From Amylolactobacillus amylophilus DSM 20533 = JCM 1125 (GTDB lineage: Bacteria; Bacillota; Bacilli; Lactobacillales; Lactobacillaceae): a stretch of 64,000 bases of DNA. The notes below the pieces were generated by a model. It did not search any database and was not told the origin of the DNA. It saw only the letters and a list, made by a program, of their open reading frames with translations. The stretch spans positions 744,001 to 808,000 of the forward strand of contig NZ_CP018888.1 in assembly GCF_001936335.1 (NCBI RefSeq). Direction: 5' to 3'. The position numbers and the translations under genes are program-made. Within the stretch, counting starts at the first letter, position 1. Every line of letters begins with the position of its first letter. This document shows, one piece after another, positions 42,498 to 51,189 of this stretch.

Positions 42498-43208
42498 TTA
42501 TTTGTTGCTCAACTTACTTGCTGCTGCCTCGTCAACGATGATTGTCACATCAGTGTGATTCTGAAGTGCTGAAGCAGGTAGGTGGGTGGTTACAGGTCCT
42601 TCAACCATTTCCTTCACAGCATCTGCTTTGTTCTCGCCGTAGGCCATCAGGACAATCTTCTTACCCTTCATGATACTACCGATACCCATCGAGTATGCGA
42701 AGCGAGGTACATCATCCTCGTTAGCAAAGAAGCGGGCGTTTGCATCAATAGTACTTTGGGTAAGGGCAACCTTTGAGGTCGTACCATCTAATGGGGAACC
42801 GGGCTCATTGAAGCCAATGTGGCCGTTAACGCCAATTCCTAGAATTTGGATATCGATGGGGTGTTCATCAACGATCTTTTCGTAACGAGCAGTTTCTTCT
42901 TCTGCGTTAGGATTCTTACCATCGGGGACGAAAGTTTCCTTAAATGGTTTCTTGTTGAAGAGGTGCTCATTCATGAAATAACGGTAGCTCTGGTCATCAT
43001 CTTCGCCCAGGCCAACATATTCGTCTAGGTTAACCGAAGTGATGTCGGAGAAATCAAGGTCATTTGCAATCATTTCGTTATAGAGTGAAATTGGGGTTGA
43101 ACCTGTCGCAAGTCCCAGTACTTTTGCACCATTTTCGATGCCATTTTTGATAATTTCGAACGCCTTTTTACCACCAGCGGCGTTGTCTTTAACTACAATA
43201 ATATTCAC
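42498..43208 (-). CDS. nagB: Glucosamine-6-phosphate deaminase
   Basis: Converts glucosamine-6-P to fructose-6-P and ammonia, feeding amino sugars to glycolysis. 236 residues with [15 protein letters not shown] (near 33-47), [22 protein letters not shown] (catalytic His) near 128 and a short C-terminus as in Gram-positive NagB lacking the allosteric tail. GTG 43208 follows AAGGAGG. Promoter overlaps a NagR-type operator. Confidence 0.96.
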   Translation of the reverse strand: MNIIVVKDNAAGGKKAFEIIKNGIENGAKVLGLATGSTPISLYNEMIANDLDFSDITSVNLDEYVGLGEDDDQSYRYFMNEHLFNKKPFKETFVPDGKNPNAEEETARYEKIVDEHPIDIQILGIGVNGHIGFNEPGSPLDGTTSKVALTQSTIDANARFFANEDDVPRFAYSMGIGSIMKGKKIVLMAYGENKADAVKEMVEGPVTTHLPASALQNHTDVTIIVDEAAASKLSNK

Positions 43209-43223
43209 TTTTCTGCCTCCTTG

Positions 43224-43265
43224 TTTGGTCTAGTCCAATGTAACGCGATTTGGTCGAAATGTCAA
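43224..43265 (-). promoter_or_regulatory. nagB promoter with NagR/DasR-type operator
   Basis: Minus strand TTGACA (43265-43260), 17 bases, TACATT (43242-43237). Overlapping the -10, ATTGGACTAGACCAAA (minus strand, 43239-43224) is an imperfect palindrome close to the dre consensus (TGGTCTAGACCA core) bound by GntR/HutC regulators NagR/YvoA/DasR that respond to amino-sugar phosphates. Confidence 0.65.
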
Positions 43266-43442
43266 TGGAACTGCCTGAATTCTGGGTGAATATATTAACT
43301 AAAGGAAAATTAAAGCAAAAAAATTCAGCCCCATACTGGAGGCTGAATTGAACTGAGATTCAAAAATATAGCGATACACGTCAGAAAGTGTATTTAGCAG
43401 ATAATAAAATTCTGAAATAAGATACTTCAGTAATCTATTGAA

Positions 43443-43515
43443 TGGACCTTAGCGGATTTGAACCGCTGACCTCTTGCATGCGAAGCAAGCGCTCTCCCAA
43501 CTGAGCTAAAAGCCC
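43443..43515 (-). tRNA. tRNA-Ala (anticodon CGC)
   Basis: 73 bases on the minus strand fold into a full cloverleaf: acceptor stem GGGCTTT/AAGGTCC, D arm GCTC...GAGC, anticodon stem CTTGC/GCAAG with loop TTCGCAT (anticodon CGC, reads GCG), T arm AGCGG/CCGCT with TTCAAAT. The third acceptor pair is G-U, the alanine identity element. Discriminator A73. The 3' CCA is not encoded. Confidence 0.93.
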
Positions 43516-43572
43516 GATACAAAATAATTATAGCACTTTTAAAAATGGTGTCTAAAATTTTTCGTGAAAAAA

Positions 43573-43601
43573 TTGACAAATTAAACGAATAACACTAAGC
43601 T
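43573..43601 (+). promoter_or_regulatory. Promoter of the cysteine leader and cystine importer
   Basis: Consensus TTGACA (43573-43578), 17 bases, TAAGCT (43596-43601). Start predicted near 43608, giving a leader of about 235 bases before the importer gene, which contains the 34-residue peptide and the attenuator. Confidence 0.7.
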
Positions 43602-43636
43602 TAGAAAAGTTTGACAAATAAAAGGAGCGTGTTGAT

Positions 43637-43741
43637 ATGAACTCAAAACGGATGTGTTGTAAACCATTAACCAACGACGGAATGCAAAGTCCAGGTTGTT
43701 TTGGGTGTCAATGTATGCTCAATAATTGGCTTTCTCTTTAG
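43637..43741 (+). CDS. Cysteine-rich leader peptide (34 residues) of the cystine importer
   Basis: ATG 43637 with AAAGGAG 11 bases upstream. The product has five cysteines: MCC at codons 6-8 and GCFGCQC at codons 20-26, all TGT. It has no signal peptide and ends in TAG at 43739-43741. Codons 12-15 include CAACGACGG (43672-43680), an exact 9-base complement to CCGTCGTTG (43783-43791) at the foot of the downstream terminator. The TGT-TGT codons themselves lie in TGTTG (43655-43659), which can pair with CAACG. This reads as a transcription-attenuation leader sensing charged tRNA-Cys. Too short for routine annotation. Confidence 0.75.
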   Translation: MNSKRMCCKPLTNDGMQSPGCFGCQCMLNNWLSL

Positions 43742-43784
43742 TTTAAAGGGAATAAGCCCACAACTTGTCTTTGTAGTTTTTGCC

Positions 43785-43822
43785 GTCGTTGATTAGTGTT
43801 TCTAGTCGACGACTATTTTTTT
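43785..43822 (+). terminator. Attenuator terminator ahead of the cystine importer
   Basis: GTCGTTGATTAG (43785-43796) pairs along all 12 positions (two G-U) with CTAGTCGACGAC (43802-43813), then TATTTTTTT. It lies between promoter and importer, so it must be bypassed for expression. The competing antiterminator joins 43672-43679 to 43784-43791 and GCAAA (43684-43688) to TTTGC (43779-43783). Confidence 0.8.
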
Positions 43823-43841
43823 ACAAAATTTAGGAGAATTC

Positions 43842-45239
43842 ATGGAAAATATAATTGTTATTGGAATTTTATTAGTTGTCTTTGCAGCCTTATTCTGCCT
43901 GCAAAGAATGCAGAGTCATAAAGTTAATTTTAACAAATTAATTCTTATCGGCTTGTTTGGGGGAATTATGGTTGGTGTATTGATCCAGGCCCTCTTTGGT
44001 GTCAAAAGTTATGTGACTACGACCGCAGTTGATTGGATCAACATAGTTGGTACGGGCTACGTCTCGTTACTGAAAATGCTCGTAATCCCCTTGATCAGTG
44101 TTTCCCTGATTAGTGCGTTCACGCGGTTAGAAGTGACCACAAAGCTGAGAAGAATCGCGTCCAACGTGTTAGGTATTCTCTTTAGTACCACAGCGGTGGC
44201 GGCTTTGTTTGGTGTCCTATCGGTCTTTTTGTTTAAGTTACAAACAGGAACGTTTCTTAAAGGCTTAACGGCGGATAAATCTGCGCTTGCCGGACTGAGA
44301 TCCAGCCAGGCAACGGTAGCAGATCAGACTCTGCCGCAGCAACTTGTCAGTTTCCTGCCCAATAATATATTTGCCGACTTTGCTGGCACTAGGCCAACAA
44401 GCACGATTGCCGTTGTGATTTTCTCAATCATGGTGGGACTGGTCTTCCTACGGATGAAGAAAAAAAAGGTCGAGTTGGCTGCCCGGTTCACGCGGTTAAT
44501 CGAGCTCTTGAGTGAGCTAGTGATGCGCATTTTGAAAATGGTCTTGAGGCTGACGCCATATGGTGTCTTTGCCCTGATGATTAAAGCGACCGCCACTGCC
44601 AGTGCGCAGGACCTGCTGAAGCTCGGGGTTTTCATCATTGCAGCCTACTTTGCCTTGATACTGGTGTTGCTCATGCACACAGCAATCTTGCTGGTGCACG
44701 GTATTAATCCCGTAACGTATTTCAAAAAAGCTTGGCCTGCACTTGCTTTTGCATTTACATCTCGCAGTAGCGCAGGGACGCTACCATTAAACATCGAGGT
44801 TCAAACTAAATCACTTGGGGTGGCAAGCTCAGTTGCTAATTTTGCCGGCAGCTTTGGTTTAACCATGGGGCAAAATGGCTGTGCCGGTGTCTATCCGGCG
44901 ATGGTTGCGACGCTGATTGCAGCAACGAATGGTGTCAACGTATTCTCTGCGCAGTTTATTATCACATTATTGTTGATTGTGACTGTCTCCTCATTTGGTG
45001 TCGCTGGTGTTGGTGGCGGTGCAATCTTCAGTTCGCTCATTGTCCTTGGTGCCCTGAACTTACCTATTACATTGATGGGTGTGATTATTGCAATTGACCC
45101 GATCATTGACATGATGAGAACCGCAGTAAACGTGAACGACAGTATCCTTGCTGGGATTATCACGGCAAAGAAGACCGACTTGTGGGATAAAGAAGTCTTT
45201 ACTGATCAGAGCGATACAATTAACGTTACTGAGAATTAA
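43842..45239 (+). CDS. tcyP: L-cystine/dicarboxylate symporter of the DAACS family (TcyP-like)
   Basis: 465-residue secondary importer with about eight membrane helices and two re-entrant loops: SLLKMLVIPLISVSLISAF (near 72-90), SRSSAGTLPLNIEV (serine-rich hairpin near 308-321) and MGQNGCAGVYPAMVATL with the substrate-site helix. The TcyP/YhcL branch takes up cystine. The cysteine-rich leader and attenuator ahead of it independently support that substrate. TAGGAG precedes ATG 43842. Confidence 0.85.
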   Translation: MENIIVIGILLVVFAALFCLQRMQSHKVNFNKLILIGLFGGIMVGVLIQALFGVKSYVTTTAVDWINIVGTGYVSLLKMLVIPLISVSLISAFTRLEVTTKLRRIASNVLGILFSTTAVAALFGVLSVFLFKLQTGTFLKGLTADKSALAGLRSSQATVADQTLPQQLVSFLPNNIFADFAGTRPTSTIAVVIFSIMVGLVFLRMKKKKVELAARFTRLIELLSELVMRILKMVLRLTPYGVFALMIKATATASAQDLLKLGVFIIAAYFALILVLLMHTAILLVHGINPVTYFKKAWPALAFAFTSRSSAGTLPLNIEVQTKSLGVASSVANFAGSFGLTMGQNGCAGVYPAMVATLIAATNGVNVFSAQFIITLLLIVTVSSFGVAGVGGGAIFSSLIVLGALNLPITLMGVIIAIDPIIDMMRTAVNVNDSILAGIITAKKTDLWDKEVFTDQSDTINVTEN

Positions 45240-45246
45240 TTAACCG

Positions 45247-45280
45247 AAACTGTACTTTTTCTTGAGTACAGTTTTTATTA
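45247..45280 (+). terminator. Terminator of the cystine importer
   Basis: AAACTGTACT (45247-45256) pairs with AGTACAGTTT (45265-45274), then T run. Confidence 0.85.
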
Positions 45281-45329
45281 TGGTCTTTTGCTATAATTAA
45301 AGATATTCAAATGGATGAGAGATGATATT

Positions 45330-46001
45330 GTGCCGAAATTAGTGATTGTGCGCCACGGAGAAAGCCTGGCTAACGCCAGTAATACATTTACTGGGTGGAA
45401 TGATGTTGACCTGAGTGAGAAAGGGATCACGCAGGCAGAGCATGCGGGTAATCTCTTAAGACAGCTTGATTTCAGCCCGACAATGGTACACACTTCGGTG
45501 TTGAAGCGAGCTATCAAAACGGCGAATATCATCATGGACATCAATGACTGGCTCTATTTACCTATCCAGAAAACTTGGCGGTTGAACGAGCGTCACTACG
45601 GCGCACTGCGCGGAATCAATAAGGACAAGGCACGGGCAGATTTCGGTGCGGAACAGGTTCAGCGCTGGCGGCGCGATTTCAATGAAGTGCCGCCGTTACT
45701 GCAAAAGGCCGACGTGGAGCGGCGTTATGATCTGTTGGACCAGAGTATTATGCCGCGAGGTGAGAGTCTAGCCATGTCCTATCGGCGAATTTTACCTTAT
45801 TATGCGGACCAGATAGCGCCCCACCTCAGACGTGGGGAAGACCAGTTGATTGTCGCGCACGGTAGTTCACTGCGTTTAATCGTGAAGTACTTGGAGCGCG
45901 TCTCCGATCAGGGTTCTAGTGAAATTGAGATTCAAAACGCCGAACCTCTTGTGTACGAGCTCACACCAGAATTAACTATCAAACATAAAATTATTTTGTA
46001 A
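45330..46001 (+). CDS. gpmA: 2,3-bisphosphoglycerate-dependent phosphoglycerate mutase family protein
   Basis: About 223 residues of the histidine phosphatase superfamily. VIVRHGESLANASNTFTGW carries the phospho-acceptor His, WRLNERHYGALRG the substrate loop, and VAHGSSLR the second His, matching dPGM (GpmA) rather than generic phosphatases, although it is more diverged than the usual glycolytic enzyme (for example RHLE-type spacing), so it may be a paralogue. GTG 45330 gives the usual four residues before VIVRHGE; ATG 45315 is the alternative. Confidence 0.82.
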   Translation: MPKLVIVRHGESLANASNTFTGWNDVDLSEKGITQAEHAGNLLRQLDFSPTMVHTSVLKRAIKTANIIMDINDWLYLPIQKTWRLNERHYGALRGINKDKARADFGAEQVQRWRRDFNEVPPLLQKADVERRYDLLDQSIMPRGESLAMSYRRILPYYADQIAPHLRRGEDQLIVAHGSSLRLIVKYLERVSDQGSSEIEIQNAEPLVYELTPELTIKHKIIL

Positions 46002-46006
46002 GCAAA

Positions 46007-46043
46007 AAGGTCTTCAGCCATAGCGACTGAAGACCTTAATTTT
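46007..46043. terminator. Bidirectional terminator
   Basis: AAGGTCTTCAG (46007-46017) pairs with CTGAAGACCTT (46027-46037) between converging genes. Confidence 0.85.
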
Positions 46044-46055
46044 ATTTAGAAATAA

Positions 46056-48383
46056 TTATTCTGAGCGGAGCGCAATTGCGGCATCCTTCTTCGAGGCCAT
46101 TCTTGCCGGTAAATGGCCACCAATGATTGTGAGTACGGTGCTGACAATCACCAGAACCACGGCATGAACGGGGTTCAACTGAGCCACGTTATCTAGTTCT
46201 GTTAGTGAGTAAAGCAGACTGTTGATTGGAAGAGTCAGAAGATAGGCAATGATGATTCCGAGGATTCCGGATCCAACACCGAGAATGGTTGTTTCGGCAT
46301 CGAAGACCCGAGTGATATCCTTTTTACGGGCACCTAAAGCCTTTAATACACCAATTTCCTTGGTCCGTTCTAGGACGCTGGTGTAGGTTAAAATACCAAT
46401 CATAATCATGCTGGTAACGAGCGAGATAGCGGCGAAAGCTACCAATACATAAGTGATTGCGTCGAGTAAGCCGCCTGTAAGTTGGGTAACGGTACCAGAA
46501 AGATCAGAATAAATAATTTTGTCAGCCTTTGATTTGCCCTTATTGTATGCATCCAGGTAGTCGAGGACTTCTTCCTTATCCTCGAAACTGTTGGGATAAA
46601 TCATGATGCTTGCTGGTAGGGAGCTACCACCGAGCATGGCAACAAAGCCATCTTTCTCTGTGCTGGTAAGGGTTTCACCCGTCATCACGTTCTTGTCCGA
46701 CGCCTTCTGGGTGGTAACAATCTTAGAGTCTTTGTTGGCCTTGATAATTTCTTGACTCAATTTGTCACTATAGGCAATACCTGGCGCGAGGAGCCCCATG
46801 TTAGAGCTTTCCTTTGCCCGCAAAACACCAACCACCTTGATGGTCATCGTAGCATCATTGTACATTTGATCATAGTCGGTCTTTGGCATGAAGCCGCCGG
46901 TTGGCAACTGTTGGTAATAACTATCATTATTCACGACTTTGACGGTGGTCCCGACTACCTTGTCGAAATCCACCTTTGCTCCGTCTCGATAGTTGAAGCC
47001 CAGATTCTTCAGCGCGTTAATGTTTGTGGAGTTATCGTGGTCTAGGATTAGGACAACCTCGTTGGCTGATTTGGGATACGTCCCGGCGAGAGCTGCGTAG
47101 TTATCCTGTAAGAAATTCGTATTTTCATCAGAGAGCTGGGTAGGAAAGACGGAAACGCCGACACCGGTCATTGAGGACATCTGACTAGCATAATCAGTAT
47201 AATTCTGTGCGGCATTTGAGAACTTAACCGGTTGCACCTTGCCTGAAACATCACGCAAGAGGTTCATGCCGGTCATGCGAGTGTAACCAATGTTATTGCT
47301 GTACTTAGGATTGATTTTGTTAACATAATCAACGAAATCCTGGTTGATTTTATTGATGTGAACGGCCTTCTCCATCGCATCTTGCTTGGCGATCAGGTAA
47401 CCTTTATTTTTCACGTTTTTTGTGCTTGGTTGCCTAGTTTCCACGTTACTCTGGTCTGTTGCTTGTTGAGAGATGGTCACCGGAAACTTAGCCAGGGTCT
47501 CGGTTTGGGTCGAGTCGATTTGTTTTTGGAAACCGTTAGAGAGTGATAGCACTATTGCAATACCGATAATCCCAATACTCGAGGCAAAGGCTGTTAGAAA
47601 AGTCCGCCCTTTTTTCGTCATGATGTTAGTGAACGAGAGCTTGAGGGCGTTCATGAAGGTCATCTTGGTGTGATTGAGGTTAAACAAATCCCCTTTAGGG
47701 TGCTCCTGGTGCGGGTTTGAGTCACTCTTGATTTGGCCATCTTCGAACCGAACGAGTCGATCGGCATATTCTTCAGCGAGCTCAGGGTTGTGTGTGACCA
47801 TGATGACGAGCTTTTCTTTCGCAAGATCTTGAATTAAATCCATGATTTGAACGGAGGTTTCAGTATCTAGCGCTCCCGTGGGCTCATCACAGAGTAAGAT
47901 GTCCGGGTCGTTTGCAATTGCCCGCGCAATTGCTACACGTTGCATCTGACCACCAGAAAGTTGGTTGGGTTTCTTATTCATGTGGTCGCCAAGCCCGACT
48001 TTTTGGAGAGCGTCAACAGCTTTTTGGTGGCGTTCTTCTTTAGATACGCCACTCAGGGTCATGCCGAGTTCGACATTTGCGATGATCCCGAGGTGTCCAA
48101 TGAGGTTGTAGTTCTGAAAGATAAAGCCAATGGAGTTATTCCTGTAGGCGTCCCAGTCGGTATCTTTGAAATTCTTGGTCGATTTACCATTAATGATCAT
48201 GTCCCCGGTATCGTACCGGTCAAGGCCACCAATCACGTTTAGCATAGTAGTTTTACCAGAGCCACTTGGACCAAGAATAGCAACGAACTCCTTCTCACGG
48301 AAAGAGATAGAGACGTCGTCCAGGGCTTTAGTTGTTGAGTCTCCAACTCGATAATATTTCTTCAGGTGCTTTAGTTCGAGCAT
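46056..48383 (-). CDS. ABC transporter with fused ATPase and FtsX/MacB-type permease
   Basis: 775 residues: ABC ATPase at the N-terminus (Walker A GPSGSGKTT near 36, signature LSGGQMQRVAIARA near 140, Walker B LLCDEPTGALD), then a membrane helix (about 255-280), a large extracytoplasmic domain (about 290-640) and three more helices in the FtsX fold. Such type VII ABC proteins act by mechanotransmission, for example in peptide-antibiotic resistance or lipoprotein release; the substrate is unknown. No two-component system adjoins it. Confidence 0.85.
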   Translation of the reverse strand: MLELKHLKKYYRVGDSTTKALDDVSISFREKEFVAILGPSGSGKTTMLNVIGGLDRYDTGDMIINGKSTKNFKDTDWDAYRNNSIGFIFQNYNLIGHLGIIANVELGMTLSGVSKEERHQKAVDALQKVGLGDHMNKKPNQLSGGQMQRVAIARAIANDPDILLCDEPTGALDTETSVQIMDLIQDLAKEKLVIMVTHNPELAEEYADRLVRFEDGQIKSDSNPHQEHPKGDLFNLNHTKMTFMNALKLSFTNIMTKKGRTFLTAFASSIGIIGIAIVLSLSNGFQKQIDSTQTETLAKFPVTISQQATDQSNVETRQPSTKNVKNKGYLIAKQDAMEKAVHINKINQDFVDYVNKINPKYSNNIGYTRMTGMNLLRDVSGKVQPVKFSNAAQNYTDYASQMSSMTGVGVSVFPTQLSDENTNFLQDNYAALAGTYPKSANEVVLILDHDNSTNINALKNLGFNYRDGAKVDFDKVVGTTVKVVNNDSYYQQLPTGGFMPKTDYDQMYNDATMTIKVVGVLRAKESSNMGLLAPGIAYSDKLSQEIIKANKDSKIVTTQKASDKNVMTGETLTSTEKDGFVAMLGGSSLPASIMIYPNSFEDKEEVLDYLDAYNKGKSKADKIIYSDLSGTVTQLTGGLLDAITYVLVAFAAISLVTSMIMIGILTYTSVLERTKEIGVLKALGARKKDITRVFDAETTILGVGSGILGIIIAYLLTLPINSLLYSLTELDNVAQLNPVHAVVLVIVSTVLTIIGGHLPARMASKKDAAIALRSE

Positions 48384-48492
48384 TGTTCTCTCCTTTGAGA
48401 TGCAAATTTATCATGATAACTATCATAGCAGTATTTTGATTTTTGGTTAAGGTAAGAGTGTTATTTAAGAAAAAAGCAATAATTTTAGCTGG

Positions 48493-49596
48493 TTAAATCA
48501 CGAAGAAGCTCATTATGCTCATGAAGACAGCCAATAGTAATAGCAAACCAATGACGATGCCGTGCCGTTTCTTGTGGAGCATCATCACTGCGGCAAATTC
48601 GCGCAGCGTGGCATTTGGAAGAAAGTAGAAGCGGGTCTTAGCGCCAATTCCGTTAGCTCTCAGACCGGCCCGCTTAGCAACTAAACCTGCGCGGAAAGTG
48701 TGGTAATTATTTGTGACAAAAGCAATAGAGGGCCTTTGGTCAGCGGCGTCTTCAATAGCGATTTGCTTCGAAAACTGCATATTCTGGAATGTGTTCTTGC
48801 TTTGATCCTCGATAATGATAGCCGAGGGTTCGACACCCTGCATAATGGCGTAATTAGCCATTGCGCGGGCCTCCGGGATTAGTTCGTCGGGCCCTTGACC
48901 ACCGGACATAATTAGCTTAGGAGCCTTGCGACCCTTTTTAACCTGCTTATTTCGGTATTTTAAGGCACGATTAATTCTGTTTGCTAGAAGCGGCGTTACA
49001 GTTTGACCTTCAATTAATCCTGCGCCAAGCACAATGAGATAATCCTGGCGGTAGCGTTTTGGAAAGAATTGGTAGAGAAGTAGATTAACGAGGTAATTAA
49101 ATAGGGTAAAGCCCAAGTAAAGCGCGATGAGCGGTGTAACCGAAAGTAACGCGGCCAACCATTCTGGAAAGCCGTTATTGAGGTTGAAAATACTAATCAC
49201 CCAGCCGATGAGCAATAAAAGTCCCAATAATAACGTGAGCGAATTCTGGAGCCCATGGCTCTCGCGTTTCCAGACAATGTAGGCATTCCAGAGGAGGAAT
49301 ATCCACGAGAGGGCTAGGGCGAAGAAGATGATGAAGACTAGTGCGATAAATGTGAAGCCTGCAGTAGTGATGAGTGCTTGATTCTTGGTGGCAAAGATGA
49401 GGACTGCCAACCATAATAAGAAAATCAGAAAGAAAATAGTGAACAAACTTCCATTTACTAACCTACGGGGTTCGCGCAGCCATGTGATGAGAAATACGCC
49501 GAAGCTGACAAGCATGAGAGTGGTGACTAATAGCAGCGCGTTTTCGTAGATTTGGTTAAGAAGGACGTTGTAATTGAAGTCCTGTAAATTGAACAT
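48493..49596 (-). CDS. YdcF/DUF218 family membrane protein
   Basis: 367 residues: about five N-terminal membrane helices (about 20-185), then a DUF218 domain (about 190-345) with LIVLGAGLIEGQTVTPLLANRINRAL (in parts), MSGGQGPDE, EDQSKNTFQNM and VTNNYHTFRA, the usual YdcF motifs, and a last helix. Family members are linked to cell-envelope metabolism; function here unknown. Confidence 0.85.
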   Translation of the reverse strand: MFNLQDFNYNVLLNQIYENALLLVTTLMLVSFGVFLITWLREPRRLVNGSLFTIFFLIFLLWLAVLIFATKNQALITTAGFTFIALVFIIFFALALSWIFLLWNAYIVWKRESHGLQNSLTLLLGLLLLIGWVISIFNLNNGFPEWLAALLSVTPLIALYLGFTLFNYLVNLLLYQFFPKRYRQDYLIVLGAGLIEGQTVTPLLANRINRALKYRNKQVKKGRKAPKLIMSGGQGPDELIPEARAMANYAIMQGVEPSAIIIEDQSKNTFQNMQFSKQIAIEDAADQRPSIAFVTNNYHTFRAGLVAKRAGLRANGIGAKTRFYFLPNATLREFAAVMMLHKKRHGIVIGLLLLLAVFMSIMSFFVI

Positions 49597-49694
49597 GGTT
49601 ACCCCTCTGCCGAAAAGAATTGTGTGGTGAATGTTTCGTTATTACCATTATTTTATGCGTGTTATACTTAGCATATCAAAAAAGGAGACTCATA

Positions 49695-50354
49695 ATGAAA
49701 AAATTTCTGGAAATAATTGCAAATACAGGAATTATCTTGCTTGCCTTTGGCTTGTATTCACTACTCCAAATGCTCTATCTCCTAAGTGATGACGTTAAAT
49801 CTGGTGCATATTGGGGTGAGGTCATCTTAATCGTGTTACTGACTGTTGCCTTAATCGCCGTCATGTGGGCCGTGTATCGCGCCCAGTTGAAACGGGCTAA
49901 TCCGCAAGGCTTCGACCAAAAACCACACTTCAAATGGCGTCGTATTTTCGTTACATTATTAGGCATTGTAATGATGCTTGTCATCCAGATGATCTTTGTT
50001 AGCTCATTTGGGGGCCAACAACCGGAGAACCAGGCCGAATTGAATCAGCTCGCTACGAATCAGAATACCCTATTTAAGGTACTGATTGCTTTCGTTGCCC
50101 CGGTGATTGAAGAAATTATTTTTCGTGGCTACTTAGTTAACACCTTCTTCAAGGCCAATACGGTCTTGAGCAAGATTGCGGCAATCATCGTTGGTGGATT
50201 AGTCTTTGGCTTGTTGCACGAGCCGCGGTTGAGTGCATATCTCCTAATTTATTGGGGCATGGGTATCGTGCTCATGAGCGTCTATATCTTCACCAAAGAT
50301 TTACGGTATGGGATGGCTGTACATATCTTCAACAATGCGTTATCCGTGATTTAA
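49695..50354 (+). CDS. CPBP-family intramembrane metalloprotease (Abi/CAAX-type)
   Basis: 219 residues, about six membrane spans, with the catalytic motifs APVIEEIIFRG (Glu139, Glu140, Arg144), FGLLHE (His) and HIFNNAL (His/Asn). In lactic acid bacteria such proteins are often bacteriocin-immunity or stress-linked proteases; no bacteriocin gene is adjacent. ATG 49695 follows AAAGGAG. The unknown 252-residue gene follows after 29 bases and is probably cotranscribed. Confidence 0.85.
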   Translation: MKKFLEIIANTGIILLAFGLYSLLQMLYLLSDDVKSGAYWGEVILIVLLTVALIAVMWAVYRAQLKRANPQGFDQKPHFKWRRIFVTLLGIVMMLVIQMIFVSSFGGQQPENQAELNQLATNQNTLFKVLIAFVAPVIEEIIFRGYLVNTFFKANTVLSKIAAIIVGGLVFGLLHEPRLSAYLLIYWGMGIVLMSVYIFTKDLRYGMAVHIFNNALSVI

Positions 50355-50383
50355 GTAATTAACTAGTTAAAGGAGTTAAGCAG

Positions 50384-51142
50384 ATGCAACTACAAGTAAC
50401 CATCGAGGACAATCTGACGACGATTGTAAATGATGTTCTAGGCAAAATAGTAATCCAAACTGAGGATAAGGCGCCCGAGTTGGCGGACGCTCCGGTAGTT
50501 ATTTCCTTTCTCAATGGCAAGGTGACCGCAATTGGCACCAGGGGTGTTAAGGGTGCTGACCTGATTGTCAGGTTTTACCCAAAAGAGCTGGAGCCGGTCC
50601 ATGTCCGTGAACAATTGACTCGTCTGCTGGACGAAAAGGGCGTTAAGACAGCAAGCATCAATGCCGAGCGAATCAAAATTCCGACAAATTTGGCTGAAAA
50701 CGTGAAAGTGGTAGTGGCGCAATTCGTTTTGGTTCTAACCCACTTTGGGCTCCATTTCATTCCGGTGAAGAAGAAACCGCTGAAGGCACAGCATCGCTGG
50801 AATAAAGCGGTAAGTGAAATTCCGTTTTATGTTGATGATTTCGGTAGTCGTGCTACCATTGTGTGGCGAAAAAGAAATGAGATGGTCATCAAGAAGGGCG
50901 CTACGATGCTGGCTAAGGCCCCATTGAATAAGGATGGTAGTATTGGGCTGAACCAACGAATGGGCGAGAAGCTCCGTGATGAGCAGCGGGATAAGTTTAT
51001 GAATTTGGTAACCACCGAAGACATCATCCTGAAGAGCGTGAACGAGGTGAGCCTCTTTTTATACTTTGCCGGGACCAACAGCTGGCTCGTGTTGAAAGAT
51101 CAAAATGGAAAGACGATTGATGAATACACGGTCGTTAAATAG
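50384..51142 (+). CDS. Unrecognised soluble protein
   Basis: 252 residues, no signal or membrane helix, rich in charged residues; predicted mixed alpha/beta with a positively charged middle segment (HFIPVKKKPLKAQHRW near 125-140). AAAGGAG precedes ATG 50384. Probably translated from the same mRNA as the CPBP protease, sharing the terminator at 51149. I do not recognise a family. Confidence 0.55.
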   Translation: MQLQVTIEDNLTTIVNDVLGKIVIQTEDKAPELADAPVVISFLNGKVTAIGTRGVKGADLIVRFYPKELEPVHVREQLTRLLDEKGVKTASINAERIKIPTNLAENVKVVVAQFVLVLTHFGLHFIPVKKKPLKAQHRWNKAVSEIPFYVDDFGSRATIVWRKRNEMVIKKGATMLAKAPLNKDGSIGLNQRMGEKLRDEQRDKFMNLVTTEDIILKSVNEVSLFLYFAGTNSWLVLKDQNGKTIDEYTVVK

Positions 51143-51148
51143 AATAAC

Positions 51149-51181
51149 AAAAAAACGAGGATGAACCCCCCTCGTTTTTTT
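51149..51181. terminator. Bidirectional terminator
   Basis: ACGAGG (51155-51160) pairs with CCTCGT (51170-51175), flanked by long A and T tracts, between converging genes. Confidence 0.85.
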
Positions 51182-51189
51182 GTTGGCTA

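Noticed and set aside
43608-43842. T-box (tRNA-Cys) leader before the cystine importer
   Set aside because: No T-box sequence (GGTGGNACCGCG-type) or specifier-loop layout; the Cys-rich frame plus complementarity fits peptide attenuation better.
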